Assembly: GCA_002371755.1 (NCBI GenBank)
Contig: DFGM01000071.1
Span: 3,063 to 19,630, forward strand
Direction of reading: 5' to 3'
Length of the DNA stretch: 16,568 nucleotides
From: Verrucomicrobia bacterium UBA3750
GTDB taxonomy: Bacteria; Verrucomicrobiota; Kiritimatiellia; RFP12; UBA1067
Part shown: positions 13,957-16,568 of the stretch, in pieces
Layout of the letters: every line of letters begins with the position of its first letter
Position numbering within the stretch: position 1 is the stretch's first letter
Program-made: the position numbers and the translations under genes
The notes under the pieces: generated by a model
Database searches by the model: none
What the model was told of the DNA's origin: nothing
What the model saw: the letters and a program-made list of their open reading frames with translations, nothing else

Positions 13957-13985
13957 TTGCGCGGAAGCGAGGAATTTGGTACAAT
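13957..13985 (+). promoter_or_regulatory. tRNA-Leu promoter
   Basis: TTGCGC (13957-13962), a 17-bp spacer and TGG-TACAAT (hexamer 13980-13985) lie upstream of the tRNA. The predicted start near 13992 gives a 6-nt 5' leader on the pre-tRNA. Confidence 0.65.
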
Positions 13986-13997
13986 ATGCACTCAGAC

Positions 13998-14082
13998 GCC
14001 AGAGTGGTGGAATGGCAGACACCAGGGACTTAAAATCCCTTGTCAAGTATTTGACGTGCGGGTTCGAGTCCCGCCTCTGGCA
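13998..14082 (+). tRNA. tRNA-Leu (anticodon UAA), CCA not encoded
   Basis: GCCAGAG pairs with CTCTGGC at the ends, with discriminator A at 14082. The anticodon arm CAGGGACTTAAAATCCCTTG has TAA in the loop, hence Leu(UAA). A long variable arm with TCAAG/TTGAC-type pairing marks a class II tRNA, and GCGGGTTCGAGTCCCGC is the T arm. The 3' end is followed by CAT, not CCA, unlike tRNA-Gln in this window. No promoter is obvious between it and murJ, so both may share a transcript. Confidence 0.95.
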
Positions 14083-14139
14083 CATGACAAGGCGTCCGGA
14101 AGGATATCCCCGGCGCAAGAAAAGAAAGCTGCAAAGAAA

Positions 14140-15741
14140 GTGGCAAGCGCAAAAGGATTGCTGAAGAATACGTTTACGGTGGGAGCGTTCACTGCGCTCT
14201 CGCGCGTGTTGGGGCTGGTCAGGGAGATGTTCCAGTCGCGTCTTGTGGGCGCCGGGGTGGAGCAAAGCGCTTTCACGCTTGCATTCGCGCTCCCGAACAT
14301 GGCGCGCAAGCTTTTTGGCGAAGGTGCGCTTACTGCGGCGTTCGTGCCGGTGTTCAAGGGGGAAGTGGAATCTGGAAACCTTGAGAGCGCCGCCCGCCTC
14401 GCCCGAAGCGTGATGACGCTCGTTTTGCTGATGCTGCTCGCCATGGTCTCTCTCGCATTGTGCGGCGTAGGCGCGATAGCGCGTTTCCACGAGCTTTTCG
14501 GTTTTGAGGATTCGGAACGCCTCAGGCTCACGCTTTCGCTGGTGACCACTCTTCTTCCTTATATGGTATTCATATGCGGGGCGGCGTTCGGCATGGGGGC
14601 GCTGAATGCGCTTGGACGTTTCAAAGCGTCGTCGTTCATGCCGTGTCTTCTCAATATCTGTTGGATAGGGGCGCTGGGGGTGCTCGCATTCTTCCCGGGG
14701 ATGCCTGCGGCGAGGCGCGTGAAATTTGTGGCGAGCGCCATTCTCGCCGCAGGCGGAGTGCAGATGTGTTTCATACTTTTTGCAATGGCCAGGGCGGGCG
14801 TGAAGCCAGGCCTCTCGTTCAGCGGCTGGGCGGACGCGAAGGTGCGTCTCGTGATGCGCAATCTGTGGATTGCCGCAATGGGAGCGGGCGCAATTCAGAT
14901 AAACTACATGCTCGACCAGTTTCTCGCGCAGAAGGCTAGCCCCTGGGCCGCCGGTGTAATCGGATACGCGGAGCGTCTCATGGACCTGCCCCTTGGCATA
15001 ATCGGCGTAGCCTTCGGCACGGTACTTCTCCCCACATTCGCCGGCTTTTTCGCCAAAAACGACTATGAAAGCGCAAAAAATGCACTTTCGGGCAGTGTAA
15101 AGTCGCTGATGTTCGTGATGCTCCCGGCAGCTGCGGGGCTCTTCGCCCTCGCTCCTGAGATTACTTCTGTAATTTACGAAGGTGGCGACTTCGACGCTCT
15201 CGCCACGAAACGCGTCGCTCGCGCACTCGCGATGTACGCAACGGGTTTGGGGTTCTTCGGCTTTATGAAGTCGATTGTCCCATGGTTCCAGGCGCAAAAT
15301 GACATGAAAACGCCGCTCCATGTGTCGGTTTGGACGGTTTTGCTGAACGCCTCGCTCAACATCGCCGCCGTTTTCTGCCTTCCTGTGGAGTGGCGGCATG
15401 TGGGGTTGGCGGCTTCTACGGTTCTCTGCTCGGCTGTCGGCTGCACAGTGCTCGTGGCGCTGGCCATCAAGAAAAATGGTTCTTTGGGCCTTTCTTCGTG
15501 TATCGTGCCCACGGCAAAGATCGCCTCGGCCTCCATTTTGATGGGGGTTGTGGTATTGTGGGTAAAAGACGTGTTTCAGGCGTTTTTTGTGCAACTATGC
15601 GGCACGGACGGCACTATATGCCGCATAGCGGCGCTTGGGACGGCGATAGCCGTCGGCGCCAGCGTATATGTTTTTTGTGCTGCCGCTTTGATGCCAAACG
15701 AGTTGAAGGCGGCGTTGAGACGTTTCAAGAAAGGAAGATGA
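14140..15741 (+). CDS. murJ: Lipid II flippase MurJ
   Basis: MurJ flips lipid II across the inner membrane for peptidoglycan synthesis (MOP exporter superfamily). From GTG 14140 the product is 533 aa, close to the usual ~510-530. Family segments are LLKNTFTVGAFTALSRVLG (start of TM1), LVREMFQSRL with the conserved Arg, LLPYMVFICGAAFGMGALNA, GAIQINYMLDQFLA and AERLMDLPLGIIGVAFG. About 14 hydrophobic segments span the chain. No in-frame ATG lies between tRNA-Leu and the conserved TM1, so the start must be non-ATG: GTG 14140, or TTG 14158, which directly abuts AAAGGA. The frame extends upstream through the tRNA, which I reject. The stop TGA (15739-15741) is 1 nt from the next start. Confidence 0.93.
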   Translation: MASAKGLLKNTFTVGAFTALSRVLGLVREMFQSRLVGAGVEQSAFTLAFALPNMARKLFGEGALTAAFVPVFKGEVESGNLESAARLARSVMTLVLLMLLAMVSLALCGVGAIARFHELFGFEDSERLRLTLSLVTTLLPYMVFICGAAFGMGALNALGRFKASSFMPCLLNICWIGALGVLAFFPGMPAARRVKFVASAILAAGGVQMCFILFAMARAGVKPGLSFSGWADAKVRLVMRNLWIAAMGAGAIQINYMLDQFLAQKASPWAAGVIGYAERLMDLPLGIIGVAFGTVLLPTFAGFFAKNDYESAKNALSGSVKSLMFVMLPAAAGLFALAPEITSVIYEGGDFDALATKRVARALAMYATGLGFFGFMKSIVPWFQAQNDMKTPLHVSVWTVLLNASLNIAAVFCLPVEWRHVGLAASTVLCSAVGCTVLVALAIKKNGSLGLSSCIVPTAKIASASILMGVVVLWVKDVFQAFFVQLCGTDGTICRIAALGTAIAVGASVYVFCAAALMPNELKAALRRFKKGR

Positions 15742-15742
15742 G

Positions 15743-16276
15743 ATGGATTTCGATACGTTGCTCGCCACAAGAAGAAGCGTGCGCAAATACAAGAGCGAGG
15801 TGCCTCCCCGCGAACTCGTCGACAAAGTCGTGATGGCCGGACTTCTCGCGCCTACCGGACGCAAAATGCAATCAAGCGTAATCGTTCGTGTGGACGATCC
15901 CGCGATGAAAGCGGCCATAACCGCCGAAAACGCGCGTATCATGGGCAAGCCGCCGTCTCCAGACCGCGGCCCAGATCCGTTCTATGCCGCACCCGTTATG
16001 TTGCTTGTCATAGCCGACGCTTCGAAGAGCACTGCTGTCTACGATGGTTCCCTCGCACTCGGCAATATGATGCTCAAGGCTCACGAGCTTGGCCTCGCGA
16101 GCTGTTGGATACATCGCGCAAAAGAGGAGATGGAAGGCCCCCTCGGCAAGGAAATCATCAAACGTCTCGGTTTGGAAGGGGAGTGGATTGGCGTTGGCCA
16201 CCTCGCCCTGGGCTATGCCGACGGCCCCCTGCCCCCGCCCTACCCCCTGCGTGAAGGCCGCTACCTCTCCCTGTAA
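15743..16276 (+). CDS. Nitroreductase-family FMN oxidoreductase
   Basis: The 177-aa protein begins with the family motif RRSVRKY (residues 10-16), in which Arg and Ser bind the FMN phosphate. APTGRKMQSS follows, then YAAPVMLLVIAD. The C-terminal flavin region GSLALGNMMLKAHELGLASCWI and IGVGHLALGYA is typical of small NfsB-like enzymes. It probably reduces quinones, nitro compounds or similar acceptors with NAD(P)H; the substrate is unknown. The single Cys in ASCWI is common in the family. The start is 1 nt after the murJ stop, with AAGGAAG inside murJ's end as ribosome site, so it is coupled to murJ. That pairing does not suggest a shared function. Confidence 0.9.
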   Translation: MDFDTLLATRRSVRKYKSEVPPRELVDKVVMAGLLAPTGRKMQSSVIVRVDDPAMKAAITAENARIMGKPPSPDRGPDPFYAAPVMLLVIADASKSTAVYDGSLALGNMMLKAHELGLASCWIHRAKEEMEGPLGKEIIKRLGLEGEWIGVGHLALGYADGPLPPPYPLREGRYLSL

Positions 16277-16298
16277 GACGCTATTCCTCCCTATAAGT

Positions 16299-16328
16299 GG
16301 CATAAAATGCCTGCCGCAGGGGTGTTTT
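16299..16328 (+). terminator. Weak candidate terminator after the nitroreductase
   Basis: GGCAT-AAA-ATGCC (16299-16311) and CCTG-CCG-CAGG (16310-16320) are short overlapping stems followed by GGTGTTTT. Stems of 4-5 bp and a four-T tail make this only a possibility. Confidence 0.25.
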
Positions 16329-16347
16329 GACCCATGCGCATGACTCC

Positions 16348-16457
16348 CGAATCCAATGGGCATTGGACTAGAATTCAATGTCCATTGGTTTGGAATTCAA
16401 TGCCCATTGGTTTCGGATTCAATGCCCATTGGTTTCCCGTCCAATGCCCATTGGTTT
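16348..16457 (+). repeat. Five tandem 22-bp units with inverted-repeat core
   Basis: Units start at 16348, 16370, 16392, 16414 and 16436, each exactly 22 bp. Units 2-5 share YCAATGYCCATTGGTTT. The core is CCAATG and CATTGG around two bases, CC in later units. In unit 1 the centre is GG, so its core is the reverse complement of unit 5's. A degenerate sixth core (GATGGGCATGG) follows near 16464. The array is not a multiple of three per unit and is not coding. Confidence 0.9.
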
Positions 16458-16568
16458 CCCGGGTGATGGGCATGGGGCGGATGATGGCATCGGTGGGGCG
16501 GCTGAACCACATGCCGCCGCGCGCCATGCCTTACCCTGTCCATGCAGGAATATCCCCAGTTTTTGACC
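16458..16568. other. Non-coding right edge, no recognisable gene
   Basis: GC-rich DNA after the 22-bp array contains GATGGGCATGG and GATGATGGCATCGG, which look like decayed array cores. TTTTTGACC at the very end could be part of a -35, but its promoter would lie outside the window. Nothing else is supported. Confidence 0.4.

Noticed and set aside
11777..13984. Very long open frame on the - strand upstream of gatB, opposite alaS
   Set aside because: It is an antisense shadow of alaS with no family sequence. alaS is certain on the + strand, and gatB homology and promoter begin at 11776.
13855..14139. murJ read as starting upstream, through tRNA-Leu
   Set aside because: The tRNA is unambiguous, and the encoded residues before 14140 have no MurJ similarity.
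13825..15594. 589-codon - strand frame opposite murJ
   Set aside because: The residue composition is Arg/His/Glu-rich and unlike a real protein, and murJ on the + strand has clear motifs and hydrophobic segments.
16348..16457. Tandem units considered as a CRISPR array
   Set aside because: The 22-bp units abut with no spacers and no cas gene is present, so they are tandem repeats.

Overview
The window reads as chromosomal DNA of a Gram-negative, probably host-associated bacterium. A lipoprotein with a lipobox, exported proteins, MurJ, and an exported GH43 glycosidase all point that way. The mix resembles gut lineages of the Verrucomicrobiota/Kiritimatiellota type, but this is an impression from gene style. 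No rRNA or marker phylogeny is available here.

Left part (1-3440) is an accessory block on the + strand. It opens with the C-terminal end of a DinD-like protein that enters from the left. Two unrecognised ORFs and a REP-type tyrosine transposase (RAYT) with an extra C-terminal Rossmann-like domain follow as a tight unit. Next come a tiny ORF that looks like the start of a type I restriction HsdR protein and a truncated second copy of the first unknown gene's 5' end. The two copies of that 5' end (351-466 and 3256-3341) are direct repeats bracketing the block. DinD, RAYT-like genes and HsdR are known neighbours in type I restriction loci, so the block may be the broken tail of such a locus. 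A GH43 glycosidase (3435-5123) follows from its own promoter, which may produce a leaderless mRNA.

Middle part (5248-11776) lies on the - strand. Read 5'->3' on that strand, one operon is gatB, a small lipoprotein and a TrmJ-like tRNA methyltransferase. A second is a PLP aminotransferase, a large exported protein of unknown function, ispE and tRNA-Gln(UUG). The ispE stop codon lies inside the tRNA-Gln sequence.

Right part (11885-16276) is on the + strand. A short-form alaS is divergent from gatB. Then come tRNA-Leu(UAA), murJ with a non-ATG start, and a nitroreductase. The window ends in non-coding DNA carrying five tandem 22-bp units, each with an inverted-repeat core.

Two signals recur. 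Five promoters share an extended -10 of the form TGGTAMAAT or TGATATAAT. At three of them (GH43, aminotransferase, gatB) the predicted transcription start falls 0-5 nt before the ATG with no Shine-Dalgarno site. A hairpin repeat also occurs in two intergenic regions (9021-9060 and 13829-13880) with a compensatory base-pair change.
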